NCBI GenBank assembly: GCA_936450465.1
Contig: OW388297.1
Coordinates: 62,927,202 to 62,991,201, forward strand
Direction of reading: 5' to 3'
Length of the DNA: 64,000 nt
DNA from: Gibbula magus
Taxonomy: Eukaryota > Mollusca > Gastropoda > Trochida > Trochidae
The number at the start of each line of letters is the position of its first letter. Positions within the stretch are counted from its first letter, which is position 1. Below are positions 22,140-35,244 of this stretch, piece after piece. The translations under genes and the position numbers were made by a program. Below the pieces are notes generated by a model. The model was not told where the DNA came from and did not search any database. It saw only the letters and a program-made list of their open reading frames with translations.

Positions 22140-25100
22140 GTGACATCATATTTTTTTTATTCACGAAATTGGAGATGTGATACATTTTGTCATTCACACA
22201 ATTTAAAGACATGAAAAACCAATTCGTATTTGAAAGTACACCTGTAACTTAGAATACATGCACATGGGTATCTGACAAGAATCTCATCGAGTGAGGTTGG
22301 AAGTTGTATATCATCACGAGTGGTGCAAAACTGTGTATCACAATTGTATGTGTACTCACTAGGCCTATTTCACGGCGGTGTTACAACTTTTGAGCATGAT
22401 ATATAGCATTTATATAACCACTTTTATAACATTGTATGACATTTTTATAATATGAACAAACACGATCTATATATAGTTCATAAATCGGTGATATATCCCA
22501 AACGGTGAAACAATGTATCCCGATGAATTACAATTTTTAATGTTGTTTAACCAAGTGTTTCCCGTCTTTCCTAGCGACTAAAGATGGTATAATTAGGAAT
22601 GGCTTACATAAAGTTGTATAAACACGTGTATACAATACCAATTTAAAAACTAATGAAAGGCAAGAAATGTTTGCAAATTTCAATCAAATTCTTTTTCACA
22701 CAAAAAAAAATTGTGAATGTGAAAATAATTGGCCTTACTCATTTACTTAGTATACTAAATAATTGGCCTTTATGAAACAAAATATGTTTTTTTGAAATTT
22801 GAAATCAAAATTAATTTTAAACAATGAACACGCCTGTCGATGTAAATAATTGCTAAACAAATTGTTAGGTATTAACGAATTGTTTGATGACACAGTGCAG
22901 TTGTGTGTAACTTTACAGATGTTGATGGAAATCTTTGGTTTGGTTGATATTTTTACCTGTCGCTTTCAAACCCAGTTGTATTCAAATAGACCTAACCTTT
23001 TTCTTACAATTTGACGCTAAGGGTGGCAATTCTCCTTAGGCAACGATTAGCAACTCAAAACAAACCTGTCCCAAACAGAACTAAACAACAGTGGGCTCAG
23101 TTGTGCTGAACTACATCGATTGCGCATTGATAACAGATGAGTGCTTCGGTTCATCTATTTTTAGAACATACCGGTCGTACATACTACCTGGTAAGATATC
23201 TGCAAAGCGTCCACCGACAACTGTAAAACCGTGTCCTAATTAACTAGAAATCTCAGGTAAGGAAGTCTTCAAGTTTTTCTCTCTCTCGCACCCACTATTT
23301 TTGCACTGACATTTTGTCGATTTAGCAAGATCCGTCGTTTCCGATGTTTAGTTATTTGACAGGCTAAACATGGCGGTTCTTCAAAGGCCTAGGTGCGACT
23401 TTACCGTAATAATCCAGGTACCACATCAGGCACATGCACTTCACGCACTGACCACTAGGACAGTGTCCAGTTGATTCGTGGACTTGTCAGACTTTCCACT
23501 GGACATCCGTGTTCTTCTTAGTATAATATGTTCACACCTGTTGACTGAAATCGAAGCCAATCATGTAGCATTTTATTTCTAATAAATTCATTTTATGATT
23601 TATATGGGTTGTATGGAGTAGATGGTTGCAGGTAACACTAAAGGATAATCGAACCCTTCAGGTAAATAGTAAAACCTTCAACGTATACAAAAGTGTACAT
23701 TGTATTTATTAATGATACAGGACGCAAAAGAGTTGTATCATTGATATGCCCACTGCAATAAGTGTAGAAATTGTAAATTCATGAGTTGTCAGATAAAATA
23801 TTGAGATCATTTTTTTCAAAAGTTTATCTGTTCAACAGCAAGGATTATTTGACCTAATATTTACAAATGAGCATATTATTTAAACGGTATAATGCATTAT
23901 GAGTTGTTCTTTAATTCAATATTTGTCCGGCTGTGCATATAATATGAATATAAACTGATGTATCAAATAGATTTTCATTAATATAACAATTACAATATAG
24001 ATTTTAAATACTCCTTTCATCCTATACATATATAATTCATTGTTCTTAGATTGTAAAGTCCCCACCTCCTTTAATGGATAACTAAAATATCGACCCTCAT
24101 CTCAAAAGTATGGGACAAAAAGGTGTCAAAGATAAACAACTCGAAAGTAGTGATAAAGGAATGATACCGAACTTCTTCAAAAATATTTATAAATCATAAA
24201 AATATATACTCTTTGGGTTTAAAAACTCCTTAAAAGAATAGAATATTTTTTTTATTCTCATCTCCCCAGGAGTTGAAGATACTTGAAATATTCGGAGAAG
24301 TTTAAAGGAGCACATAGCAGTGTGTCTATAGCGGCTGGTATGCGAGTCGACCCCAGTCTACTTTCCTCTGCATTGAAGGATATCGCTTTTTGATATCCCA
24401 TTTCAGATATGCTGAGTTTGCTGGGGCTCGACTTAGAAGGAATTTCCTTACAATGTAAACAATACGAGCTACTATTTCGTAATGTAAGAAATTCTATTTA
24501 GAGTCATGAATGAAGTCAGGCGAATGTTGTGGGTGTTTTGTGTAGAGCTACAGTACAGGACACAAATTTTGTATATGTGAACTTAGGATATCTTTTCAGA
24601 AATTAATTCTATGCTGTAGAAATGATGTTTTCAACACTTATATTTTGCTACACTTTTTACAAAGGTTTCATTTATGCAGTTTCTCAGCTGGATGGGAGGA
24701 TAGCATTTTGTTCTGAAATAACCAAATTAGATTAGAATTAACCTAACAGGACAAATCACAATTATTTCAAGAAAGAAGTTTTCGAAAGAGAATTTTGTAA
24801 ATGCATTCATCTAACTTTAAATTTTGTATGTTTATGAAAATTAACTAGAATTTGGCATTCTATAATTTTACTATTTTGTGAGTTTAAAAACATTTGATGA
24901 AAAAACAATGTTTATCTTTGAAAATGTAATGCCAAACAATGTTGACTATATCTAAGTGTTCAAAAACATGTCAATGCTGAAAGGACATTTTGATATTTTC
25001 CACTGTAAGCAGTTTAAAATTGCATCCTGTGGGATCTCGAAAGTGCAGATGGGTGAAATCTTTGTTATCACACATGAACTGCAATACATGTTCACTCAAG

Positions 25101-25716
25101 CATAACTAAATGAACAGGTTGAGAACAGGATGCAATGTTTCCACATGAGTGACTCTTGATCCTTCTGGCATCTTCTCAAGTCCTCTGAGTCTAAATGTTG
25201 CCTGGGGCGGAGAAATATCAAGTATACCTTGGGGTATTCTGAATTTGTACTACTTAATACCCCTTTGATATTTCACTTGTACACACTGCCATATCTTGGA
25301 ATATTATATACACTGACTACACTTTGGGAAGTATTTGACATTCCGCTTGTTCGCTAGTCCAAAACTACTGACCATCGGGGGACTTTCAAATGTAAACATA
25401 GGTGTATGCAATTTGAAATCAAAATATTTGCCATGTGTTCACAGAAACAAGTCTTCTAATGACATTTTCTTGCTGATATTGAATTTGTTTTTGCTGCGTG
25501 TGAACTTATGAATACAGGTTTCAACTTTAATAATAAAGCACCCTTCTGATTTTGATATTTATACAACCTCAGGATTCAGAAAATGTCAGTGCACTTGTTT
25601 CCATAATGACAACATCGATCCCAGTAAAATTGTCTCAGATCAGGATTGTTTCCATGTGTATTTGTATGATGTTTATACATACATACATGATTATCTAATA
25701 TATATAGTCTAATAAT
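22140..25716. other. no gene seen
   Basis: About 3.6 kb of AT-rich sequence. CTCATCGAGTGAGG near 22,282 resembles the loop of the foldback at 6698. A small inverted pair, GTCGACCCCAG and CTGGGGCTCGAC, lies at about 24,342-24,432. No splice-bounded coding segment was found. An untranslated first exon of the villin gene could be here but cannot be seen. Confidence 0.4.
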
Positions 25717-25982
25717 ATATATTACCCATACGGGTGAGAAGACACAGGTGATTATTTTTGTGATATTTGCACATGTGCTTTCAAGTGATTCTCAACGTTG
25801 ATTGGTCGGTTACCCGGAGAAAGAATGACTATGACGTCATAAAACAATGGTCTGACGCGACGATTTATCTTATGACGTCACAATGTTACTGTGGCGACGG
25901 GTCCTTCACAGCGGCCGCCCAACATGAAAATGTAATAACCAGGCGTAATTTGGTCAATTTAATTGCATAATGGGTAATATAT
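25717..25982. mobile_element. MITE with 13-bp ends, two CRE octamers inside
   Basis: The inverted ends ATATATTACCCAT (25,717-25,729) and its complement (25,970-25,982) bound 266 bp. Inside are TGACGTCA at 25,832-25,839 and 25,873-25,880 and a GC-rich patch (GCGGCCGCCC). The interior style resembles element A. No frame of interest. Confidence 0.65.
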
Positions 25983-26126
25983 AGAATAACCAACTCGGTA
26001 CGAGTGTTTACGGAAAATATCCACTCGTCTAAATAATGTTCAGAGCCACTCGCTAAAGCTCGTGGCTGAACATTATTTAGACTCATGGATATTTCCCGTA
26101 ATCACTCGTACCTCGTTGGTTATTCT
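25983..26126. mobile_element. foldback MITE
   Basis: Arms beginning AGAATAACCAACTCGGTACG at 25,983 return as the complement up to 26,126 with few mismatches over about 65 bp, including ATATCCACTCGTCTAAATAA and its partner. It lies directly against the preceding MITE. No target duplication could be fixed. Confidence 0.82.
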
Positions 26127-28636
26127 CTAAATATACGTCTTGATTTTCAATACACTCTAACCTCGCCGGAGAAGAACATTTCAGTTCTTGAGACACAAGG
26201 GGAAAGTGTTAGTGCATGAATAACTTATAGACCTCTCTGGTAGATGGGGGTAATCTTACAATCGATTCTTGATTGAATCTGATCAACTGTCGTTGGCTTT
26301 TTAATGTGGAAATATGAATTAAAGTTTGTAGAAAATGATATATCAGAGGTTTTGATGCGGTTTGCCAGGACTTTGCCTGTTTACATCAGGATGTAACCAC
26401 ACAAAAACCTGATGTGCACCATCGGTAATATTGGTGACCTTGCCTTCACAGAAATTCTGCAAGTCAGCATAAATGGTTTGGCTGTAATTAGTCACTCATT
26501 AAGTTCTAAAAAAGGTAAATGATTCTTTTATAAAATGATAATGTTAAAGGTTTTGACCCTGCTGATATCAACTTCCCTCCGCAAGGCATAACAGTGCCAA
26601 TCTCCATCACTGGCTAATTTAAGCCTTGGCACATTTCCTTTACTTTCCTGTGTTAGTAATGCGAAGCACTTTTTTAAGTTCATGTGCAGCGCGCCACTAT
26701 GGAAAGAAAAGGAAATGCAACATTTGATAGACTAGTGAGTGATTAAAGATTTATTGAAGAAAAAAGCTCCATAATCATTGTTCAATATATATTTATACTT
26801 TACTCACTTAAAGAGGACTTATAGCTGTTTTTCTTGTTTCTAAATGTGTGGTGCTTTGTGGTTTGTTGGACATGTTTATTAAGATGGAGAAGTAAGAAAC
26901 CGATAGCCTAGTTGGGTAGAAATAATTTTAGTATGAGGACACCAATGACTGCGATCTTTCCACTTGACTGGACATGGGTTTGTGTTCGGTCACGCTTCAA
27001 TGTATTTCATTTCACATACAATATTCCCCAACAAAAGACAAAATGGTCTTTGTGAGAAAATTACGAAATTGTATATAATTTCAGTACCCTTAATTTAGAA
27101 AGTTCTTTGAGAATGTCTAATTTGAAGTTGTAACATTTTATTGCCTCTTTTGATCTGTGATGTGTTAAACATAAACACTTTTGTGGTAGAATTTTGTGAA
27201 TGAAGTTACAATGCCATTTTTTAACTATAACCTGTGGGATTTGAAAAGCCATGTATGTTTGTTCAGTAAAATGTTATACATGCATGAGAGTTTTAATGCA
27301 TTGTTGACAAGCATTCAACTTTGGTAAATATAAACACTTATTTTTACCCTTTATCATTGGACTCCAGAATTTCCTAAAATAGCCAATGTTTAACAAGTTT
27401 CAAGTCATGAATCATAATTTGTCCAGTGAAATTACCAGTATATTATCTTGATTTTAAGTAAATGTACTTTTTACATATTGAGTATGTATAAATACAAATA
27501 TATATTCATATTTGTATATAAAAAATAAAACCTAGACTATAAATAGCTTTTATGGTTTAATGTCGATGTCAATGTTATTATGCATAACAAACTCATTATC
27601 AATGAATTCGATTGAATGCATATTTTTGTGATAAGCATTACTGTCAAACCAGAACAGAATTACTGCCAGTAATAAATGGCACCATAATCGTTAACAGTAT
27701 CGACAAGACTCAATGTAATATGTAGCACTTTGCGCAGGCCAAATTATAGAGTAATTATGTGACTGACTTGTAAATGCTTTCAATTATTGACAATTACCTG
27801 CTCTGCGTGTAGATAATGGTATGTTGTTGGCTTTGATTCCGACTTCTAAAGAGCTTTGATTGGAACTGTTGTTATTAGAATGAATGAATGAAGTTTTGGC
27901 CTCAGATTCTAAAAAAGAAGTTTGATCATTAAATGAATCTCACAGTTGACATTAATTTTGTAGATTGAAAAGAGTGAATAAAGTGTTAATTTAGTTTCCA
28001 TGCGTAATTTGTGTGATGAAATAAACATTGTTAAATCCTTTGGTTTTTGATTAAATTATTCATGTGATAAAATTGTTTTTAAAAGTTCATCTATGATTTA
28101 AATTTTTAGTTGACATGTATTATTTACAGAATCTTTTATTTACAGAATGTATAATTGACATTAACATTTTAGCTGTATTTAACATTATGTACAATAAATA
28201 TGAACATAAATGATTGAAAAGTGACACAAAACATGGAATTGTTAATTGACCAAACATATAATGAATATTAAAAGTGTTAGTCGTGTATTATGTCATAAAA
28301 CTCTTTGATAATTTTAAGGATATGATCATCAAATTACCAACAAATCAAACATTAGTTTATGAAACAAGCCTGAAAAAAATAGAAATCTGAAAGCATTATA
28401 TGGTCAATCTTATCCAAAAACTTCAACGTATCTCCCAAACTATACATTTTAGCTTTATCAAACTCAATATACATGTCAATCATAATCTCTAGACATGCCT
28501 TTTAATGGTTAAACTTATATATATATCATTGTTATTTTTTGCAATTTTCATGGCAACGTGACTTCGTGCAATTACTATAGGGCGGTCATCTTCTGAAGTG
28601 TATCTACACATTTTGCACAAACTTCACACACACATA
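26127..28636. other. no gene; half copy of a foldback family
   Basis: AT-rich sequence. At about 26,575-26,660 there is one arm (CTCCATCACTGGCTAATTTA) of the foldback family found whole in villin intron 2. Nothing else is recognised. Confidence 0.5.
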
Positions 28637-28640
28637 TTAA

Positions 28641-28785
28641 AGAGAGAGTAGCACATTTTTTTCACTAATGTCACTAATAGGAAAACACCCATCTCTCTTT
28701 TAGATGTTGTACCCTCATAAGTTAATATAAATGACATAAACTATCATTATAAATCATAAATTTGAAAAAAGTAACATAATCATCC
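28641..28785. mobile_element. partial TTAA-type MITE
   Basis: After TTAA at 28,637-28,640 the sequence AGAGAGAGTAGCACATTTTT matches the left end of the TTAA-flanked MITE at 29,858 with a few differences. ATAAACTATCATTATAAATC further in matches that element's interior in the opposite sense. No right end was found. Confidence 0.4.
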
Positions 28786-28898
28786 CGTTTATGAATTAAT
28801 GAATAAAGTAGGTACGTGAGCGTCTACATGTTCGTGTCAATATTTCATTGTAAGTGTCTGTATCACCTTCCCATTAGTTTTCTGGTTCAAGTTGACTG

Positions 28899-28985
28899 TT
28901 GGTTTCACAACAATTCATAGTCACAATCTTTTTGCAGGCTTTCTTCCTGCAATAGAATTCCAGTCATGAAATATCTCGAACACCA
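28899..28985 (+). mobile_element. SINE fragment
   Basis: Contains GGTTTCACAACAATTCATAG, TTGCAGGCTTTCTTCCTGCA and TGAAATA in the order of the SINE body seen in the villin introns. Head and tail are absent. Confidence 0.55.
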
Positions 28986-29029
28986 CATTTATAACAGGTT
29001 TATGTGTTCATTTTATGCCACTGGTATGT

Positions 29030-29250
29030 AATACCATGGGATATAGTTGTCACCCTGTCTGTCTTTCTGGCCGTCTGTAATCATTTCGTTTCCAGAGCAG
29101 AACTCAAAAACTGTTCATGACATCATAATTTTATTATTTCGTTTCCATAGAAACGCTTTGGATTTGTACTTAGTTCAGAGTTAGGTCTGCTTCCGGAGCA
29201 GAACTCCAAAACCCTTCATCATATCTGAAACTCAGCATGTGTATTACCCA
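29030..29250. repeat. old interspersed repeat with internal duplication
   Basis: Two related segments, TTTCCAGAGCAGAACTC and CTTCCGGAGCAGAACTCC, each followed by AAAAC and TTCATSA-type sequence, lie about 100 bp apart after GTCTGTCTTTCTGGCCGTCTG. The same GTCTGTCTGTC style occurs near 37,175. Class is unknown. Confidence 0.4.
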
Positions 29251-29857
29251 CTAACTGAAGTAGAAGATCTACAATTATATGTCAAAGATGTGTTTTTACC
29301 ATTTATGTGGGACCGGTGGGATATGTTTCAAATATTCACTGGCATCTATTAATTTTGTGTCCATGTTTAATGATACAGTTATTGATGAAAGTAGTCGATT
29401 AATGTAGATCTCTGGTATCTGACATGATTATCTGCAATTAGTCGGTGAGTTAACGAGACAGTAACAACATTGTTAACATTCTATCTGACTGGTATGTAGT
29501 CGTGTTCCGCGTCTAGGCATCTCTCCGTGAATCATGAAATATGTACGTGTTCCGCTTGATTAGTTCTCCCAACTGTCACGGTCAGTTGACCCTTCACCTC
29601 TTTTAAATATTTATGTGTAATCAGAGAAATTGTGTATAATGGACTGGCAGTTTTCAATTCAAATTGAATGGGATCGGAATAGGTGAAATATTTCTTTGAT
29701 GTGAGCCTATATTTTCAGTATAAACATTAATGATGCCTGCTTTTTTTCTTAAGCAGATACATAATTTAGTGAAAACAACAGATATGAAATATATTCTAAA
29801 GTATAGCAATTAAATCTATAGCTCAATTTGTCATTAGATCATTTCCATACCTATTAA

Positions 29858-30212
29858 AGGGGCAGTAGCACATTTTTTGTAAATTTTATTTTTTCAAATT
29901 TCTCATTTATAATGATAGTTTATGTTATTTATATTAACTTTAGAGGGTAAAACATCTTATTACACAAACCAATTATCCGCAGTAATAATAACGGTGTTGC
30001 GTATAAAGCAAAAATTGCATGGCGGCCATTTTATTTTGAACACATTTTATTATTTCAAATGACAAAAACGATTCCCATGGCTTTACAGAACCCTGTACAC
30101 TCATTTTTTAACTTGATTTTCCGAAGAGAAGAGGTTGTTTTACTATTGGTGAAATTTTTTTTCAAATACATTTCATCGACTTATTTCATCAAAAAAACAT
30201 GCTATTACCCCT
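29858..30212. mobile_element. TTAA-flanked MITE
   Basis: The left end AGGGGCAGTAGCACATTTTT follows TTAA (29,854-29,857). The right end is its complement with some differences and precedes TTAA (30,213-30,216). Length is 355 bp. TTAA duplication fits piggyBac-type integration. Relatives occur at 28,641, 36,936 and 60,808. The 73-codon frame within it has no domain. Confidence 0.8.
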
Positions 30213-30216
30213 TTAA

Positions 30217-33200
30217 AGGTGATAATAAAAATATAATAAAAGCAAGAGAGAATAACACCAAATGTTTTAAGAAGTTTTAATACCATGATTGAATTACGGT
30301 ACTTACAATTGAACAAAGTCATATTCAGTGATAATGACCTTGTAGGATGATGAAGCGATAGATGTCAATTACCTAATTATTCCTCATTGAGAGCAATAGT
30401 TGCTCAAGTAAGGGGATAACAGTTGTATGTAAACTGTAAAATGTCTCTGAATAGTTGGAACTGTTGAAGTTTGCACACCAGGCAAATGTAGCCAGAAGCT
30501 GTGAAGAGCCAAGTCACATTAGGTGAGTATTTGACTTGAGGTGATTGGCTCAGTGTAAGAGTGTGTAATTACAGCTGAAGCCCGAGGGAAGTCAGTAAAC
30601 AAGTGTTGTTTATCTGGCAGCAAGTTACCGGGATCTCAAACCTTAGGGTCCCTTCTAGGTCTCACTACCTGTAAGGTGTCTCCTCATTACCACGGTTACG
30701 AGGAATTTAGGGGGTGGATGAGTTGGGTAGGAAGATGGTGCTGTACCCTGTGGATGAGCATTCCTATCTTTGCTATCTTTGTAATTATACATTGAAATTG
30801 ATGTTATTACATATTTTAAAACTATGAAGTTTCAACTTTTATTCATATGATTTGAAGATGAACCTATATTTCAAATTTGAACAAAATCGCTAGAGAAATA
30901 TTAGAATGACATAAATTTTGCCACGGTGTACTCAATATAACGAACAAAATGGATAACATTCAATACCATCGTAAATAGAAAACTAGACTTTTTGATAGGT
31001 AGTTCAAAGAACTCATTCCTTTTTCACACATAGTCATTGAGCATATATAACATTCATTTACCCTTTCTATATTGATTTTGTCAAATTTGCCCTTATACCC
31101 TTATATCCGGACTCATACACTAGTGCCATTCTCATTTAAATACCTACCTGGCCAACTGAAAAGATGAGAACTCTAAATAGTTGGGAATATTTTCTATGAG
31201 TTGGTGTGAATAGAGCAGGGTGGGCTTGTTGAAGTAATCTATCCTGTTTGATTCAATTGATTTTAGATAGAAGATTCTTGGAATAAGATCAGCAATTGCT
31301 TATTTTAAGGTTGGCTCATTACCTTGACCCAGGAAACTGTCAGATCAAAGGTGGTATATCTTGGTGTCAGATGTAAGAAGATTGTAAGACTTGTTTCTCA
31401 TCACCACGGCAACAAGGAATGTCCACTCAGGGTAGTGGAAGGAGGTTAGAAGAGAGGACAGATTAGGACGTTTTATAGCAGAAAGACTGATCAATAGCAT
31501 CCCGTTCCCTCTGCAACTGACCATTGAAACCAGTCAAAACAAGGGTACTTCACTTCATGAAAAGTGCACCCCCCACTACTCAAAAACCTGTATCCGCCCC
31601 TGGTCAAGTCAAGTCTTTATTTATACCATCGGCCCGTCAGGCCCTCTTGATATATCGATCAAAGTCTACATCGGGTCTCAGACTCTGTGTAGGAAGACAT
31701 CAAGGTGACTTCTGCCCCCTTCTTTCTGGGACGCACTCCTTGTGTTGACTCACTGTCACAGATCAGCTTTCAGTTACCTGTCAGATTAGCATAGGGAAGG
31801 GAGGGCACGAGTGGCCATAGAGATACTTCTGAAATATTTGAACTTCAGACATAGTGATACTTTGGGCTACTGGAACATTTCATCTCGTGGACATATTTGT
31901 TGATATAAGATTTCAAAATTATTTATTTCCTTCTCTGTTAAACTGAAAGTATGTGTTCTGTGATGTTCCATATAAATTGATATTATCTTACATTATAAAT
32001 TAGGTAATTTACTAGGGCCATATTTGACACATTTAATGTTATCACTTAACCCTTTAACTGCTAATACAGTGATATTCTTACTCTTTACTTATCATTGACT
32101 CCTGGCTTGTTCCAGGACACTCCCTTTGATACGTCCCGATTTCTGTTGATCACCACACAGGATTGGTTAGCTTCTATTTTAATATGCAAGGAGGGGTTCA
32201 TTTAGTACTAATAGAATAAAAAAATGGAGAGAAATGTAATCACATTAGACTTATGATTATTAAAAAAAAAAAATAAAATATTTGGACAATCATAATCCTT
32301 ACAAAGTATTTACTTGTGAAATATAACTTTTTTCTAGGTTTTTGGTTAGGTGATTTATTATATGTGAAATTCTTAAACATGAGCTCAGCAACAAACTGAA
32401 TGACATTTTTGTTAATTCAAGATGGCCGCTTTAATGGGTGTAGTCCATGAGCGGGTCTGTAGAGCAAGATCTTCATACCATGTTTGATGTACACAAATAT
32501 ACTTACTGAGGCTTACCTGTCTTGCTGAATGAAAGCTACAGGGCAAACACTCGAGTTTGAAATATTCATAAGAGAACCAAGCTATTCAGGAAGCTCAAAG
32601 GGAGATAATCTGAAAGTAATATTTGGATTTCAAGAGAAAGGTAATAGAGATTTGTAAGAGATGAAAGTATATAGGAGATAGAGGTTGATTCAATGAATCA
32701 TTAAACTATATTCATTTTGTGTTAAAAATATCATTTTATTGGAAAATGAAAATTGATTCTTATAAAAAACACTACAAGGCAACGCCTTCACACTGGAACA
32801 TCCTGACCTAACTTCAATGACAAATATTGTTTTCTACCTAAGTAGTATTTGAGTAGCTTTTTTCTATAAAGTTTAGTGCAATTATTTTCTATAAAGTTTA
32901 GTGTAAGTGTAAGGATAATTTATATCTGCTGTAATTTTATCCACTGGCCTGTGACAATAACTGTTGTAGTAGCAATAACATAATTTTTTTTAAATGAATT
33001 AGATTAATTTTTAGATTTTTAGATTAATGTTTAAACATTGAATTTTGTATGATTATTGAATGCATCTTTATATCTATCATTTTCTAATTTTGCTTGTTCA
33101 TTACAGATCAATTAATAATTGGCTTGTGGATCTGTAATATTATTTCAAATTTTCTTTGAAACCTTTTTTTAAAAATGAGTCTTTTTATAAAACTAATTAT

Positions 33201-35077
33201 TTGGACATTTGAAATGAACATTTATGTTGCTGTACATGTAAAATTAGTTTTCTTTATTCAAGCTTTAAGGGATTCAAATCTTCAACCTGACATCTTACCG
33301 TTACCCTCAGCCAGCAGTTAAATGGCGAGAGACTACTTAGATGTACACCAGTGTAGGACTAGTGACAAATAGCCTTGTAAAATACTGAATCTATGTGCTG
33401 ACTCAACAGTTATGTCACTTCTGACATTGCAGATGACCTACTTTTAAGAATAAAAAACTGGGGCACTTTGACATGACATGAATAGAAAGTTAAAAAGAAA
33501 TTAGGAACCATAAAACAATCATGCCTTCTTTTGATCTGGATTTGCAATCTTGGGCACATTTTATTTATGCCTTGCAGTTTTAAAAAATGGCAATAAAACA
33601 ATTAAATGCACTTAAGGCTGCCTTATTGTAAAGCTTATTTTCCCCGCTACTTTGATAGAGAGTGTTCATATTGGTATGTTTGTAGACCCGTGCTTAACAG
33701 AGATATGATCTGGAAATAATTTTGCGTTTTGGAAATTGACCATGTTGGTCGTCTGACATGTTTTACGACCGTGACTCCCACCTACAAACTTCTAGACTTG
33801 TCATTGTGGAAGTATTTATTGCAGCGTAAGCTTGACTTGACTTAATTTACCAAATCGGCGACCATCACAGGCAATTGTTTGTGTGGTATATTAGTCACGT
33901 TTTATGTTCATGTTAACTCTGAGATGGTGGATACTTATTCTTGAGGACCCGAATTTGAAGGACATCGGTACGTTGTCGCTGTAGATAGCTGATGTTGACA
34001 GGGTGTCGTATGTTGTCAGGTAGTACAAGCGAAGTGGCTGTAAAATAGGGTTATCGTCAACTTCTTGAGAGGTGCTATCAGATATAAGGGACAACGGGGA
34101 TCATCAGTGTCTGGAAAGATTTAGGGTTGTACTTGAGAGTTATGAAAATTGGTATATATAGATACATGTAGTATTTGTATTGATTCAATAGAAGGCAGAG
34201 ACAAGGATTAAAAACTTGTGAGATTGCTGAACAAGATTTTACTTTTGACCTAAAAAATATTTCTATAACGTTTTTTTTCTTCATGAACAACTTATGACTG
34301 CATTTGCTTGATTTCAAGACCAAACTCTGGTTTTACCTTAAAATAATGGAAGGTTATGACTTTGTATAAACCCTGTAATTTGAAAGCAAGTTTTTTGGTG
34401 AAATAACGGTGCTTAGAAATGCTAGAATAGATTATACAGATTTCATACAAGAATACTGGAATTAAGGTTACCTATTTATTCAGGAGTAAGACCTTACAGC
34501 TAAGTCATTCTTCAATGTTACTATGACACATTAATTTAATTTTATTTGCCTTAAAGGCATAGACAAACTTCTTCGAGCTTGTCAGTTTTTAAAGCTGAAA
34601 TTAAAAAGCTGGACAGGAAGTCTTAAGTCTTTACAATGGAACAGTTTGAATTTGTTACCTGAACTAACGAGCCCCAGGTAATGTTACGCCTGGTGAGGCA
34701 ATCACCTGCAGTGGAGAAAATATACCGCACCTGGGATTATATAACCAGTGATTCATTCCACATGAAAGGTTTCATTCTACCTCATACAATCTTTACTTAA
34801 AGATAGACCACGTTCAAATTGAAAGAGCGAGACAGGATTTAAAAAAAATAATTTTTAAAACATTTTATTCCTTCACCCCTGTAACATGCGGGACAGGATT
34901 TATTGAACTTGTCACTTCAGGTTGATAATGGTTGATAATTGTCACTGCTTGATATTTTGAAGACTAGGTCACTCAATGTTAGGCCGTGGAATTTCTGCAT
35001 GCCGTCGAATGACAAATCACTGCCAAGTCAATGCTTCAGAATATAGTTCAATATTAAATTGTCGATATGGTAGAATG
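30217..35077. other. no gene seen
   Basis: Almost 5 kb of AT-rich sequence with no splice-bounded coding segment. Apart from the LINE tail at 31,600, I recognise only simple A/T runs and loosely repeated stretches around 30,600-30,730 and 31,300-31,440 (CACCACGGCAACAAGGAATG type). Confidence 0.4.
31600..31695 (-). mobile_element. LINE 3' tail, minus strand
   Basis: On the minus strand GAGGGCCTGACGGGCCGATG is followed by AATAAAGACTTGACTTGAC, a typical 3' terminus of CR1-like LINEs. The open frame on the plus strand across it is incidental. Confidence 0.5.
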
Positions 35078-35244
35078 GCGATAAACATACTGTGTTTGAA
35101 AATCAGCGGCATATAACAGAATTATTTCAGCTCTAAATTATTCATTTAAAGCCTCACGCTACTTGTTTGACTTTAAGTAAATTCATAGCTATAACAATTC
35201 CGTTGATTCGGTTCCGTGATTTTCAAACACTGTTTGTTTATCTC
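35078..35244. mobile_element. MITE with about 30-bp inverted ends
   Basis: GATAAACATACTGTGTTTG and AAAATCAGCGG at the left return as CCGTGATTTTCAAACAC and GTTTATC at the right, bounding 167 bp. The interior is AT-rich without a frame. No target duplication was fixed. Confidence 0.7.

Noticed and set aside
23218..23262. Possible leader exon with donor-like CTCAGGTAAGG
   Set aside because: Isolated GTAAG-type donors are common by chance in this sequence, and nothing links this one to the villin acceptor.
30059..30280. A 73-codon plus-strand frame
   Set aside because: It lies mostly inside the TTAA-flanked MITE and extends past its end; low-complexity composition and no domain.
31524..31748. 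A 74-codon plus-strand frame
   Set aside because: Crosses a minus-strand LINE 3' tail; no domain and no splice borders.
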